Of a DNA stretch of 39,895 nt, positions 24,220 to 32,411 are shown in pieces. Source of the stretch: an uncultured Nitrospira sp. (GTDB lineage: Bacteria; Nitrospirota; Nitrospiria; Nitrospirales; Nitrospiraceae); contig CABVRS010000013.1 in assembly GCA_902500745.1 (NCBI GenBank), forward strand, positions 1 to 39,895. Direction: 5' to 3'. The position numbers were made by a program, and so were the translations under genes. The notes under the pieces are model-generated. The model saw only the letters and a program-made list of their open reading frames with translations, did not search any database and was not told where the DNA came from. Position 1 is the first letter of the stretch; every line of letters begins with the position of its first letter.

Positions 24220-24687
24220 CTACGCTGATGGCTCTTCCGCTTCTTGCTTCTTCACCACGTGAACCTTCACCGTGGCCACCACGTCCCTCGGCATCTTGAT
24301 GGGCACAGACACCGTGCCAAGTTCCTTGATCGGTTGTGCCAACTGGATCTTTCGCCGATCCACGGTCACGCCTTGCGCCGCAAGTCCTTCGGCAATGTCC
24401 TTGGTGGTAACGGAGCCGAATAGTTTGTCGTCCTTGCCCGCTTGCATTTCGATCGTCAGCGAGACCGCGGATACCTTCTTCGCATATGTCTCAATTTCCA
24501 GCTTTTCCTTCTTGGCTTTCTCGGCTGCCACGCGTTTGGCATGTTCGAATGCCTTGATGCTTCGACCATCCGCCTCGACGGCCTTGCGCCGCGGTAACAG
24601 ATAGTTCCGTGCAAACCCATCGGCGACGTTAATGAGATCACCGAGGTGGCCTACCCCTTCCAGAGTCTCTTGTAGAATGACTTTCAT
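24220..24687 (-). CDS. rplI: 50S ribosomal protein L9
   Basis: The 155-residue product matches L9: the N-terminal domain [20 protein letters not shown] with the RNA-binding stretch [16 protein letters not shown], the long connecting helix ([20 protein letters not shown]), and the C-terminal domain with [20 protein letters not shown] lies seven bases before the ATG. In many bacteria rplI follows rpsF and rpsR; here neither is present in the window, and it sits between amino-acid genes, with glyA starting 11 bases after it. It therefore belongs to an unusual operon context. Confidence 0.97.
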   Translation of the reverse strand: MKVILQETLEGVGHLGDLINVADGFARNYLLPRRKAVEADGRSIKAFEHAKRVAAEKAKKEKLEIETYAKKVSAVSLTIEMQAGKDDKLFGSVTTKDIAEGLAAQGVTVDRRKIQLAQPIKELGTVSVPIKMPRDVVATVKVHVVKKQEAEEPSA

Positions 24688-24772
24688 ACCCCTACTCCTT
24701 CACATGATAAAGTGCTCGAGGATACTGACCTGATTGCGAAATGTCAATTCTAAGGAAAGCCCTGAAGTTGAG

Positions 24773-25963
24773 TCAGCGGATTACACCGAGCGCGCGTCCC
24801 ACCTTCGCAAACGCGCCCACGGCTCGCTGCAGTTGATCTCTGGTATGGGCGGCTGACATTTGAGTGCGGATCCTGGCCTGGCCTTGTGGAACCACCGGAT
24901 AACTGAACCCGATCACATACACCCCTTCCTTCAGCAAGGATTCCGCCATCGATGTCGCAAGGGTGGCATCGCCTAAGATCACAGGAATGATCGGATGCTC
25001 GCCTGGAACGAGCCGAAACCCCAGCTTGGTCAGCGCATCTCTAAAAAAAACGGCATTGGCTCGAAGCTGTTCCCTGAACTGATCGCCTTGTGCCACAAGA
25101 GCAAGCGCGCTTAACGCCCCGGCAGCGATGGGAGGAGGAAGGGAGTTAGAAAATAGGTACGGCCGCGATCGTTGGCGCAACAATTCGACGACCTCCGCTT
25201 TCCCGGATGTAAAGCCGCCGGTTGCACCACCCAGCGTTTTCCCCAATGTGCTTGTGACAATGTCGACGTTCTCCGCAACTCCGAAATGAGCCGGCGTCCC
25301 CCTTCCCCTTGGACCGAGCACTCCAGTGGCATGGCTGTCATCAACTACCACCGTCGCGTCATAGCGTTCTGCCAGCTCCGCGATCCGATCGAGCTTGGCT
25401 AGATCGCCATCCATCGAAAAGACTCCGTCCGTGACAATCAGGCGCAGGCGGCACCCACTGGCTTCCTTGAGCCGCGCTTCCAGCTCCTCCATGTTGGAAT
25501 GGGCATACCGAAATCGCTTGGCCTTGCACAGCCTGATGCCGTCGATCAAGCTGGCATGGTTCAACGCATCGCTGATGACGGCATCACGCTCATCCGCCAA
25601 TACTTCGAATAATCCACCGTTCGCATCGAAGCAGGAACTGTAGAGGATCGTGTCTTCGGTCCCGAGAAATTCACTGACGGCCTGTTCAAGCTGCTTGTGC
25701 AGATCCTGCGTACCGCAAATAAACCGCACCGAGGCCATGCCATAGCCGTGTGTGTCCAATCCATTTTTTGCAGCCTGCACAATGGCCGGATGATTCGCGA
25801 GGCCCAGATAATTGTTGGCGCAGAGATTGAGGACCTGACCTTGCGCCACACGGATGTCCCCACCTTGTGGACCTAAAATGCGGCGCTCGGATTTGTAGAG
25901 GCCTTTGGCGCGGATCTCTGCAAGGTGAGTCGCGAGCACCTGCTTGAGGGAGTCGTAGGCCAT
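24773..25963 (-). CDS. kbl: 2-amino-3-ketobutyrate CoA ligase (glycine C-acetyltransferase)
   Basis: Kbl cleaves 2-amino-3-ketobutyrate with CoA to glycine and acetyl-CoA (EC 2.3.1.29), the second step of threonine breakdown. From ATG 25963 it has 396 residues, almost the E. coli length. Signatures of the alpha-oxoamine synthase family are [14 protein letters not shown] (residues 46-59), [15 protein letters not shown] (208-222), and the PLP site [13 protein letters not shown] with Lys242. An upstream in-frame TTG at 26017 would add 18 residues not found in the family. Neither start has a strong ribosome-binding site. The preceding gene, tdh, makes its substrate, which settles the identity against the similar AONS (bioF) and ALAS enzymes. 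Confidence 0.95.
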   Translation of the reverse strand: MAYDSLKQVLATHLAEIRAKGLYKSERRILGPQGGDIRVAQGQVLNLCANNYLGLANHPAIVQAAKNGLDTHGYGMASVRFICGTQDLHKQLEQAVSEFLGTEDTILYSSCFDANGGLFEVLADERDAVISDALNHASLIDGIRLCKAKRFRYAHSNMEELEARLKEASGCRLRLIVTDGVFSMDGDLAKLDRIAELAERYDATVVVDDSHATGVLGPRGRGTPAHFGVAENVDIVTSTLGKTLGGATGGFTSGKAEVVELLRQRSRPYLFSNSLPPPIAAGALSALALVAQGDQFREQLRANAVFFRDALTKLGFRLVPGEHPIIPVILGDATLATSMAESLLKEGVYVIGFSYPVVPQGQARIRTQMSAAHTRDQLQRAVGAFAKVGRALGVIR

Positions 25964-26061
25964 CTCAAAAAGATGTCGTTCGGAATCTGTAGGTCCGTCG
26001 ATCTGATAAATTTCCAAAAACTCGATCGCTCATCAGATCAACAAATCAGCGAATGCTTCAC

Positions 26062-27096
26062 TCACGGAAACAACACCACTTTGCCGCACTGCCCCGATTG
26101 AATCAACTCAAAGCCGGTTGCAAACTCGCTGAGTGGAAAGGAATGCGTAATGACTGGCCGAATATTGAGGCCCGCTTTGAAGAGGCCGGCCAACCGATAC
26201 CAGGTCTCGAAGAGGCGCCGGCCGGTAATCCCATAAACGCGGATACCTTTAAAAATCATCTCATTCGGCAAGTCAAAACAGACGGGCCCCGTCGGAATGC
26301 CGAATAGAGTCACGCGCCCACCATTCTTGACGGCTTGAAAAGCCTGGTGCAAGGCCGTGGGATTTCCCGACATTTCCAGTGCCGCATCGACTCCTTCCCC
26401 ATCTGTAATATCGTGGATCGCGGCTGCCATGTGTTCAGGCGAGTCGCCCATCGCATTGAGGACATGGTCCACACCAACCTGCTTCGCCAAGCCCAGCCGA
26501 TAGTCACTGACATCCGATGCTATGATTGTGGCCGCCCCTGCTGTTCGTGCCACCGCGGCAGCAAACAGCCCCGTGGGCCCACACCCCGTAATCAACACCG
26601 TATGCCCGGTCAGATCTTCAGCGAGTGCCGCATCAACGGCATTGCCGAGCGGCTCCTGTACGCAGGCGAGTTCGGGTGGGATCGTCGGATCTGTTCGCCA
26701 CAACACATTTTCAGGCAATGTGACATACTGGGCGTACGACCCATCTCGATCGATCCCCAGAATTTTGTAATGCTTGCACACGTGAGCCTGGCCGGTGCGG
26801 CATTGAAAGCATGCTCCACACGTGAGGTGCGATTCGGCAGCGACATACTCACCAACCTTGACGAGAGAGACGTCACGCCCCACCTCCACGACATGGCCGC
26901 ACAATTCATGACCGATGATCCGCGGGGGCTGGATTCGCCGCTGTGCCCATTCGTCCCAGCGATAAATATGGACGTCCGTGCCACACAGTGAGGTAGCAGC
27001 GACTTTCACGACAGCCTCATGGGGACCCGGCGTAGGGTCGGCCCACGTAGTGAGGGATAGACCGGGCCCAGCGGTACTTTTGACGAGGGCGTACAT
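26062..27096 (-). CDS. tdh: L-threonine 3-dehydrogenase
   Basis: Tdh oxidises L-threonine to 2-amino-3-ketobutyrate with NAD+ (EC 1.1.1.103). The 344-residue protein is a zinc medium-chain dehydrogenase. The catalytic zinc ligands are Cys38, His63 and Glu64 (SLCGTDVHIYRWDEW, IIGHELCGHVVEVG), and the structural zinc ligands are Cys93, Cys96, Cys99 and Cys107, at the same numbers as in the E. coli enzyme. The nucleotide-binding loop is GCGPTGLFAA. I chose ATG 27096; an earlier in-frame start at 27120 adds eight residues without family counterpart. The leader is very short or lacks a visible ribosome-binding site. kbl follows 98 bp downstream. Confidence 0.95.
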   Translation of the reverse strand: MYALVKSTAGPGLSLTTWADPTPGPHEAVVKVAATSLCGTDVHIYRWDEWAQRRIQPPRIIGHELCGHVVEVGRDVSLVKVGEYVAAESHLTCGACFQCRTGQAHVCKHYKILGIDRDGSYAQYVTLPENVLWRTDPTIPPELACVQEPLGNAVDAALAEDLTGHTVLITGCGPTGLFAAAVARTAGAATIIASDVSDYRLGLAKQVGVDHVLNAMGDSPEHMAAAIHDITDGEGVDAALEMSGNPTALHQAFQAVKNGGRVTLFGIPTGPVCFDLPNEMIFKGIRVYGITGRRLFETWYRLAGLFKAGLNIRPVITHSFPLSEFATGFELIQSGQCGKVVLFP

Positions 27097-27194
27097 GCAG
27101 TCATTGTATACCAAGTTCAACCATTGGCCCCTACTGTTTCAGTGAAAGAAACGAGTTGCGCCGCAGTCTCGGCGATGGGTAGGATGCCAAAATC

Positions 27195-28184
27195 ATGTTC
27201 GATCCAGTTGTGCCACGTCTGATTGTCGTCGTCGGGTTGTTAAGTGTGGCGCTGTATGAAGCCCCAGCTTATGCGGACGCGCCAGCCAAGCCTCACCCTG
27301 TACTGTCTCAAGCGGTTGCTTCTGAGCCACAATCGGTGACGTTTGATTTCGCGGGCTTGAATGGTTCTGGAAATCTCCAACTTGGACAACCACTTGAGCT
27401 GTCGATGACCCTTGGCGGAGTGGTCCAGGACCCCCTGCCGTTTGTGGCCATCTGTGAGTCGGCCCACTTCGAATCACAGATCGTGACCTTCAAACCTGAT
27501 CCTGCTTCACCGTTGATGAAAGCGACCACCACCCTTGTGCCTGTCACGCACGATCCGCCCTCTCCCGGCCGGACATTTTTCCGACTCCACGTGACGTTCG
27601 CCAGGTCAACGGAAACAAAATTCGAACGCGTAATGACTCGGATTGTGTATCTCACGGTAGACCACCCAGTAGGTGCCGGCGCTCACCACACCTCGCCGAT
27701 AGTCAATCCAGACCAACCGAACGAACGAGATTTAGCCGCCGACCAAGCCGAGCCTGTGCTTGATGCCATCCCCTTGAGCAGCGATCAGCTGATGGAGGAA
27801 GACCTCCTGCCGTCTCGTTCCGCACAACCGACACCGGCCTATTGGCGCCAGGTCCGTGACCTTCTGAACCAAAGCTGGAACCGCACCGCCCTGACCATGC
27901 CACACTCCTCACCTCAACAAACCGTGCATGTGCAATTTCGGTTGTATCCCGGCGGACGAGCCCAGTGGATGCAGATTGCAGATGGATCCGGCGCCTCCGA
28001 GATCGACCAAGCCGGCATCCAGGCGATCGCCGATGCGCAGCCATTCCCGCCGTTCCCTCTGGGTGTCGGAAACGAGCCGATCGAGATCCATGTGCAATTA
28101 CAGACTGGCTCTAAAGCCGGAGTACGTGACTTCCGCACCGTGGCACCTCAGACGGTTGAACGAGCAATGAACGCAGCGAAGTAA
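27195..28184 (+). CDS. Periplasmic protein with TonB/TolA-like C-terminal domain
   Basis: This 329-residue protein starts with a hydrophobic segment ending in AYADA (residues 8-28), which looks like a cleavable signal rather than a permanent anchor. A central region of about 190 residues is not recognised. The C-terminal part (about 215-310) resembles the TonB/TolA C-terminal fold: VHVQFRLYPGGRAQWMQIAD, then GIQAIADAQPFPPFPLG, the latter being the usual A-A-x-P-F-P-P-F-P motif. Without a membrane anchor or Pro-rich bridge it is unlikely to be a working TonB. It may bind an envelope partner. A TAATG overlap suggests coupling to the YceI gene downstream. Confidence 0.7.
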   Translation: MFDPVVPRLIVVVGLLSVALYEAPAYADAPAKPHPVLSQAVASEPQSVTFDFAGLNGSGNLQLGQPLELSMTLGGVVQDPLPFVAICESAHFESQIVTFKPDPASPLMKATTTLVPVTHDPPSPGRTFFRLHVTFARSTETKFERVMTRIVYLTVDHPVGAGAHHTSPIVNPDQPNERDLAADQAEPVLDAIPLSSDQLMEEDLLPSRSAQPTPAYWRQVRDLLNQSWNRTALTMPHSSPQQTVHVQFRLYPGGRAQWMQIADGSGASEIDQAGIQAIADAQPFPPFPLGVGNEPIEIHVQLQTGSKAGVRDFRTVAPQTVERAMNAAK

Positions 28185-28210
28185 TGAGCCGGCCGCTCAT
28201 AGAGGAATTC

Positions 28211-28849
28211 ATGAAAAAATCACGCCACACAAATACGCAGCTCAGATCCCGCTGGCCGTTAGGCTTGGTGATGGTAGGGCTCTTCGGACTTTTCCCCATC
28301 GCCGCCGAAGCGGAAACAGCTCGCTGGGACATCGATCCGGATCACTCCGCGATTGAGTTTCGCGTCGCGCATATGGTGGTGTCTAAGACCTCGGGGCGAT
28401 TCACGGACTACCGTGGATTTATCGAGATGGACGCAGGCGCGAAAACCTTGAAGACGGTTGAGGCCACGATCAAGGCTGACTCGATCAACACGAACCACGA
28501 GAAACGCGACGCGCATCTGCGCAATCCCGATTTCTTGGACGTCAAACAGTTTCCGACGATGACATACAAGATGACATCCGCGCAGAAGGAGGGAGAGACC
28601 TACACATTCATCGGGAACCTCACCCTGCGCGGCGTGACCAAAGAGGTCACGCTCACCGGAACGTTCAACGGGGTCACCCAAGATCCCTGGGGCAATACCA
28701 GAGCCGGATTCAGTGCCGATGGCAAACTGAACCGCAAGGACTTCGGCATGGTTTGGAACAAAGTCCTCGATAGCGGTGGGCTTGTCGTCGGAGATGACGT
28801 ACAGATCCATTTGGACATCGAGTGCATCAAGGCCAGGAACCCCTCATAG
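28211..28849 (+). CDS. YceI family periplasmic protein
   Basis: YceI proteins are lipocalin-like beta-barrels that bind isoprenoid or amphiphilic ligands in the periplasm. This 212-residue member has a signal peptide (LGLVMVGLFGLFPIAAEAE), then the family opening ARWDIDPDHSAIEFRVAHMV, the repeated HLRNPDFLDVKQFPTMTY, LTLRGVTKEVTLTGTFNGV, and the ending GDDVQIHLDIE. I chose ATG 28211 because GAGGAA lies just before it; an ATG at 28184 overlaps the preceding stop codon and adds nine residues. The neighbouring alcohol dehydrogenase starts 51 bases downstream and may share its transcript. Confidence 0.92.
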   Translation: MKKSRHTNTQLRSRWPLGLVMVGLFGLFPIAAEAETARWDIDPDHSAIEFRVAHMVVSKTSGRFTDYRGFIEMDAGAKTLKTVEATIKADSINTNHEKRDAHLRNPDFLDVKQFPTMTYKMTSAQKEGETYTFIGNLTLRGVTKEVTLTGTFNGVTQDPWGNTRAGFSADGKLNRKDFGMVWNKVLDSGGLVVGDDVQIHLDIECIKARNPS

Positions 28850-28900
28850 CCCCACTTGCCATGCCACAAGGGGTAGGCCCGTCGCATGAGGCAATGATCG

Positions 28901-29899
28901 ATGAAGGTGATGGTGCTCGACCATACCGGCGATGTCTCCAGCCATCCCTTACAACTTCGAGATCAGCCCGTCCCTACTCCACAGCCTGGTCAGGTCCTCG
29001 TCAAGATCCACGTCTGCGGCGTCTGCCGGACAGATCTCCATGTCATCGAAGGAGAGCTTCCCGAACCAGCCCTGCCGTTGATCCCAGGCCATCAGGCAAT
29101 CGGCACGGTGGCACAAGTCGCCCCTGAGGTCTCGGAGATTAAGGAAGGCGATCGTGTTGGGATCACCTGGCTGCAGGGCACATGCAGACAATGCGAATTC
29201 TGTACGAGCGGGCGGGAAAATCTTTGCTTACAGGCGCAGTTTACCGGCTATCAGGTCGACGGCGGATATGCGGAATATGCGGTCGCCCCTGCACGATTTG
29301 CCTACCCCATTCCACCGATCTTTTCGGATGATGAAGCTGCCCCCTTGCTCTGCGCCGGCATTATTGGCTATCGGGCGTTGCGTCTTAGCGGCATCAAGCC
29401 GGGCCAGCGCCTCGGGCTCTATGGATTCGGTGCCTCCGCCCACATCGCCATCCAGATTGCACGCCACTGGGGTTGCCAGGTCTATGTCAGTTCGCTCAAG
29501 GCGAAACATCAGAAGTTGGCTAGACAGCTCGGAGCCGTCTGGGTCGGTGGAGCGACGGAGATGCCGCCCGAGAAACTGCATGGGTCCATCATCTTTGCGC
29601 CAGCCGGGGAACTCGTCCCACCGGCACTGCGCGCGCTTGAACGCGGAGGCACTCTCGCCTTAGCCGGTATCCACATGTCACCGATTCCCTCACTGGACTA
29701 TGATCGTGACGTCTTCGGTGAGCGTGTCATCCGCAGCGTGACCGCCAACACCAGGCAAGACGGAATTGATTTGTTACGTGAAGCAGCGGCTATTCCGATC
29801 AAACCTCATACAGTCCGTTTTCCGCTGGAAGAAGCGAACCGCGCATTGCAAGAGTTGAAAGCTGGGAGCTTTCAGGGAGCGGCGGTGCTGATGATGTGA
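28901..29899 (+). CDS. Zinc-dependent alcohol dehydrogenase
   Basis: This 332-residue medium-chain dehydrogenase resembles the AdhA/AdhP-type enzymes that oxidise primary alcohols or reduce aldehydes. Catalytic zinc ligands are Cys42, His64 and probably Cys151 (VCGVCRTDLHVIEGELP, PLIPGHQAIG, LLCAGIIGYRAL). Structural zinc is held by Cys95, Cys98, Cys101 and Cys109 (GTCRQCEFCTSGRENLC). The nucleotide-binding loop is LYGFGASAHIA. Substrate and preference for NAD or NADP cannot be read from the sequence. The start ATG 28901 has GAGG about 11 bases upstream. It follows the YceI gene in the same direction. Confidence 0.9.
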   Translation: MKVMVLDHTGDVSSHPLQLRDQPVPTPQPGQVLVKIHVCGVCRTDLHVIEGELPEPALPLIPGHQAIGTVAQVAPEVSEIKEGDRVGITWLQGTCRQCEFCTSGRENLCLQAQFTGYQVDGGYAEYAVAPARFAYPIPPIFSDDEAAPLLCAGIIGYRALRLSGIKPGQRLGLYGFGASAHIAIQIARHWGCQVYVSSLKAKHQKLARQLGAVWVGGATEMPPEKLHGSIIFAPAGELVPPALRALERGGTLALAGIHMSPIPSLDYDRDVFGERVIRSVTANTRQDGIDLLREAAAIPIKPHTVRFPLEEANRALQELKAGSFQGAAVLMM

Positions 29900-30029
29900 G
29901 TGCGGATGTTCGATAACCGACAGGTGATTGCATAGAACCGAAGAAACCACCGGATGGGCGTAGGCGTCCAAGAAAGCACCCAGATCATTCGTAAGGGAAG
30001 GCCAAGATCGATTTCACGCTGATATCAAG

Positions 30030-30647
30030 TCATTTCTGATGAAAGTTTTCTGTTTGGTTCATGAGCTTGAGTGTCTTGGTGGCAAACCACGCCTTCCAGT
30101 CCAGTTTTGCAAATAGAACGACCAGCGCAAGCAGGAAGGCTTGCGTGAAGACAAAATACCCCCCGAGATAGGCAAAGACCGATCCATCATCGAGAACGAC
30201 GTTATGAGCAACCTCCATGGCCACGACCACCCAAAAACTATAGGTCAGAAATCGGCCTATGAAGGATGCAGCAGCCACCGGTGCCAGCGGCAAAGACGTG
30301 AGCCCATAGGCGATAAACAGCGAGTTCGATGGCAAGGGGCTACAAGTGTAGGCGAGGAAGGCTCCGAAAGTCATCGCGCGTTGTGTTCCCAAACGGTCCT
30401 TCACCAGATCAATGTTCTCTTTGGTGCGCACGCTCAACCAACGCTGCCTGACAATGAGAAACGCCAGCTTCGCAAGCACCAGTCTCCCGGCGGTGGCTGC
30501 TGTTGCAGCCACGAACGCGGTGAGCCAGGGATTGGCATCTGGTCTGGACAGTCCAATCGCAGACAGCACGATCCACGTCGGTGGCGCGAATGCAGGCAAG
30601 CTATTCAGCACAAAGATGATCGCAAAGAGAGCGAGGGTATCCATCAT
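30030..30647 (-). CDS. Polytopic membrane protein, function unknown
   Basis: About 205 residues with five or six hydrophobic helices, for example TLALFAIIFVLNSLPAFAPP at the N-terminus and YLGGYFVFTQAFLLALVVLF near the end. The middle segment FLAYTCSPLPSNSLFIAYGL, followed by FIGRFLTYSFWV, is faintly like DedA/VTT-type small membrane proteins, but I would not assign it to that family on this basis. The start is uncertain: ATG 30647 is listed, while GTG 30665 in the same frame adds six residues. A candidate promoter lies at 30683-30712. Neighbours do not help, since both flanking genes are unrelated enzymes. Confidence 0.7.
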   Translation of the reverse strand: MMDTLALFAIIFVLNSLPAFAPPTWIVLSAIGLSRPDANPWLTAFVAATAATAGRLVLAKLAFLIVRQRWLSVRTKENIDLVKDRLGTQRAMTFGAFLAYTCSPLPSNSLFIAYGLTSLPLAPVAAASFIGRFLTYSFWVVVAMEVAHNVVLDDGSVFAYLGGYFVFTQAFLLALVVLFAKLDWKAWFATKTLKLMNQTENFHQK

Positions 30648-30682
30648 CGGATGAAAGCGCACCACCTTCCGATGCTTGCCCT

Positions 30683-30712
30683 ATTATGGCATTGACGTGA
30701 ATACGCCACCAA
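30683..30712 (-). promoter_or_regulatory. Candidate promoter of the 30030 membrane protein gene
   Basis: On the minus strand TTGGTG (30712-30707) is followed after 18 bases by CATAAT (30688-30683). The start would fall near 30676, giving a leader of about 29 nt to ATG 30647. Confidence 0.3.
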
Positions 30713-30947
30713 TGAAGCAGTCATGTCCTTTCCAAGAACATCACAGAGGCCTACGTCTAGGGAGCGGTGGATTCCCACATCTTCAATCGTTGGATTGTCT
30801 AGCGTCAAACCATTTATGAACGAAGAGCATGAAGACTCGCGGTGCTAGTGACAGACCGAGAGCGCTATACTACTTTCTGTGTGAGTCCTGAGCTTCCAAG
30901 GCTGGCTTCGGAATGCCTCACGGCATCTTGGTGAACAGTTACTGTCT

Positions 30948-31832
30948 CTATCGCTTTCGGTCGAGGATGCTTGTCACCTGCTCCGACACCTCTTTCACCA
31001 AGACTCCCATCTTCGGATGCGACGGCTCGAAATCGATCGGCCAACTATAGTGTCGCAACCGTTCGCTGGCAGTTGGGCCGATTGAGGCGACAACCATCTT
31101 CGTGAGCGCCGCTCGAAACAACTCTACCTTTCCATCTTGCTTCAACACCTGCATCACATGGTCCACCTGCACCGCGTTGGTGATCAAGGCCACATTCACT
31201 CGGCCGACAATGATTTCATCCAGGGCATGGCGAATAGGACCAAGGTCCTCCGGCAGCGCCCATTTGTAGATAGGGACCGGAAATACTTCTGCACCTCGCT
31301 GTTCCAAGGCATGCAAGAGATCGGGATTTGAAACTCCATACTCCTGTACAGCGACTTGCAATCCCTTTACAGGACGATATTCGTCCAGAGCAGAGATCAG
31401 ATTAATCCAGGTATTCGGTTCCGGCACTGTAACTGTCGCTTGGAGACCCAGCTTCTTGAGGGCTGCGACCGGCTTCGGACCTCGTGCGACCATTACGACA
31501 TCTTTAAGTGCTGCGACAACCGACGACCAGGAATAGCGAGCCTTCAGCAGATCGAATAACGAGGTCGTCCCCACTCCGGTCAGTAGGATGAGCAGATCCA
31601 CCCGCCCAGCCATGAGCCGAACCCCAAACTCCTGCGCCGCCTGGTTACCATTCAGTGGAACTTCTCGCAGAACAGGCGAGACAAGGGGTCGTCCGCCATG
31701 GCGCTCAATCAGGCGAGCGAGCTCCGTTGCCATCCGGCTCTCGAATGCCGCAACTATCATTCCGTTGAATGCCATGGATGTGTCGATCCTATCATAGCCG
31801 TCGAGCCTGAGGCGGATGGCGGGTTTTGCCAT
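30948..31832 (-). CDS. hemD: Uroporphyrinogen-III synthase-like (HEM4) protein
   Basis: HemD closes hydroxymethylbilane to uroporphyrinogen III, the common precursor of haem, siroheme and B12. HEM4 proteins are highly diverged, and this 294-residue product shows the two-lobe layout: VAAFESRMATELARLIERHGG near the start, VDLLILLTGVGTTSLFDLL (a form of the D-W-x-x-F-T-S motif), GPKPVAALKKLGL, then the second lobe VALITNAVQVDHVMQVL and VVASIGPTASERLRHY. I chose ATG 31832, preceded by AGGG at five bases; ATG 31775 is an alternative that starts just before the first conserved strand. A longer frame to 32066 overlaps the divergent VOC gene. No other tetrapyrrole gene is adjacent, so a regulatory or paralogous role cannot be excluded. 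Confidence 0.75.
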   Translation of the reverse strand: MAKPAIRLRLDGYDRIDTSMAFNGMIVAAFESRMATELARLIERHGGRPLVSPVLREVPLNGNQAAQEFGVRLMAGRVDLLILLTGVGTTSLFDLLKARYSWSSVVAALKDVVMVARGPKPVAALKKLGLQATVTVPEPNTWINLISALDEYRPVKGLQVAVQEYGVSNPDLLHALEQRGAEVFPVPIYKWALPEDLGPIRHALDEIIVGRVNVALITNAVQVDHVMQVLKQDGKVELFRAALTKMVVASIGPTASERLRHYSWPIDFEPSHPKMGVLVKEVSEQVTSILDRKR

Positions 31833-31901
31833 TGACGCCCTGCCGTTGGTCTCCCTACTATACAAAACATTTATTGGTTCAATGACGAACGAGTTATCAC
31901 T

Positions 31902-32342
31902 ATGACAACTCCGATCCATCGAGGCCTTCGGCATTTGGCGCTGCGTGTGACGGACCTTCCACGATCGCGTCGGTTTTACGAACAGCTCCTCGGTTTCCAG
32001 GCCGTCTGGGAGCCCGACTCCGAGAATGTCTATTTTAGCTCCGGAGTCGACAACTTGGCGCTTCACCAGATCTCAAAGACCGAATTGGACGCCTACGATT
32101 CTTCGAAGACCCAACTCCTCGATCACATGGGGGTGATTTGCGACAGCCCGCAAGCCGTCGATCAGCTATATCAAACCATCGCCCCTACAATTGAATCGAT
32201 GGGCGGACGCATTGTGAAAGAACCGAAGCAACACCGTGACGGCAGCTACTCGTTTTATTTCTCAGATCCCGATGGCAACGCAATCCAAGCGCTTTATGAA
32301 CCCGCGATCAGCGGCTTGGGCTGGGTGAACAGTAAGGGGTGA
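31902..32342 (+). CDS. VOC-superfamily (glyoxalase-like) protein
   Basis: This 146-residue protein has one vicinal-oxygen-chelate module: GLRHLALRVTDLPRSRRFYE at the start with metal-ligand candidate His11, LGFQAVWEP, a central LDHMGVICDS, and the ending YSFYFSDPDGNAIQALYEP, whose last Glu is the usual ligand. Members include glyoxalase I, ring-cleavage dioxygenases and resistance proteins; the substrate cannot be told from sequence. The start ATG 31902 lacks a clear ribosome-binding site. It is divergent from the HEM4 gene, 69 bp away, and is followed after 69 bp by the metallo-hydrolase gene on the same strand. Confidence 0.87.
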   Translation: MTTPIHRGLRHLALRVTDLPRSRRFYEQLLGFQAVWEPDSENVYFSSGVDNLALHQISKTELDAYDSSKTQLLDHMGVICDSPQAVDQLYQTIAPTIESMGGRIVKEPKQHRDGSYSFYFSDPDGNAIQALYEPAISGLGWVNSKG

Positions 32343-32411
32343 GGAGCGAGGGAAACACGGCCATGACGCACAAATTTTTCATATCTCCTGACACCTCACC
32401 TCTCACTGATC

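Noticed and set aside
31833..32066. N-terminal extension of the HEM4 gene across the start of the VOC gene
   Set aside because: It overlaps a well-supported gene on the other strand and has no homologous look; an ATG at 31832 with AGGG fits better.
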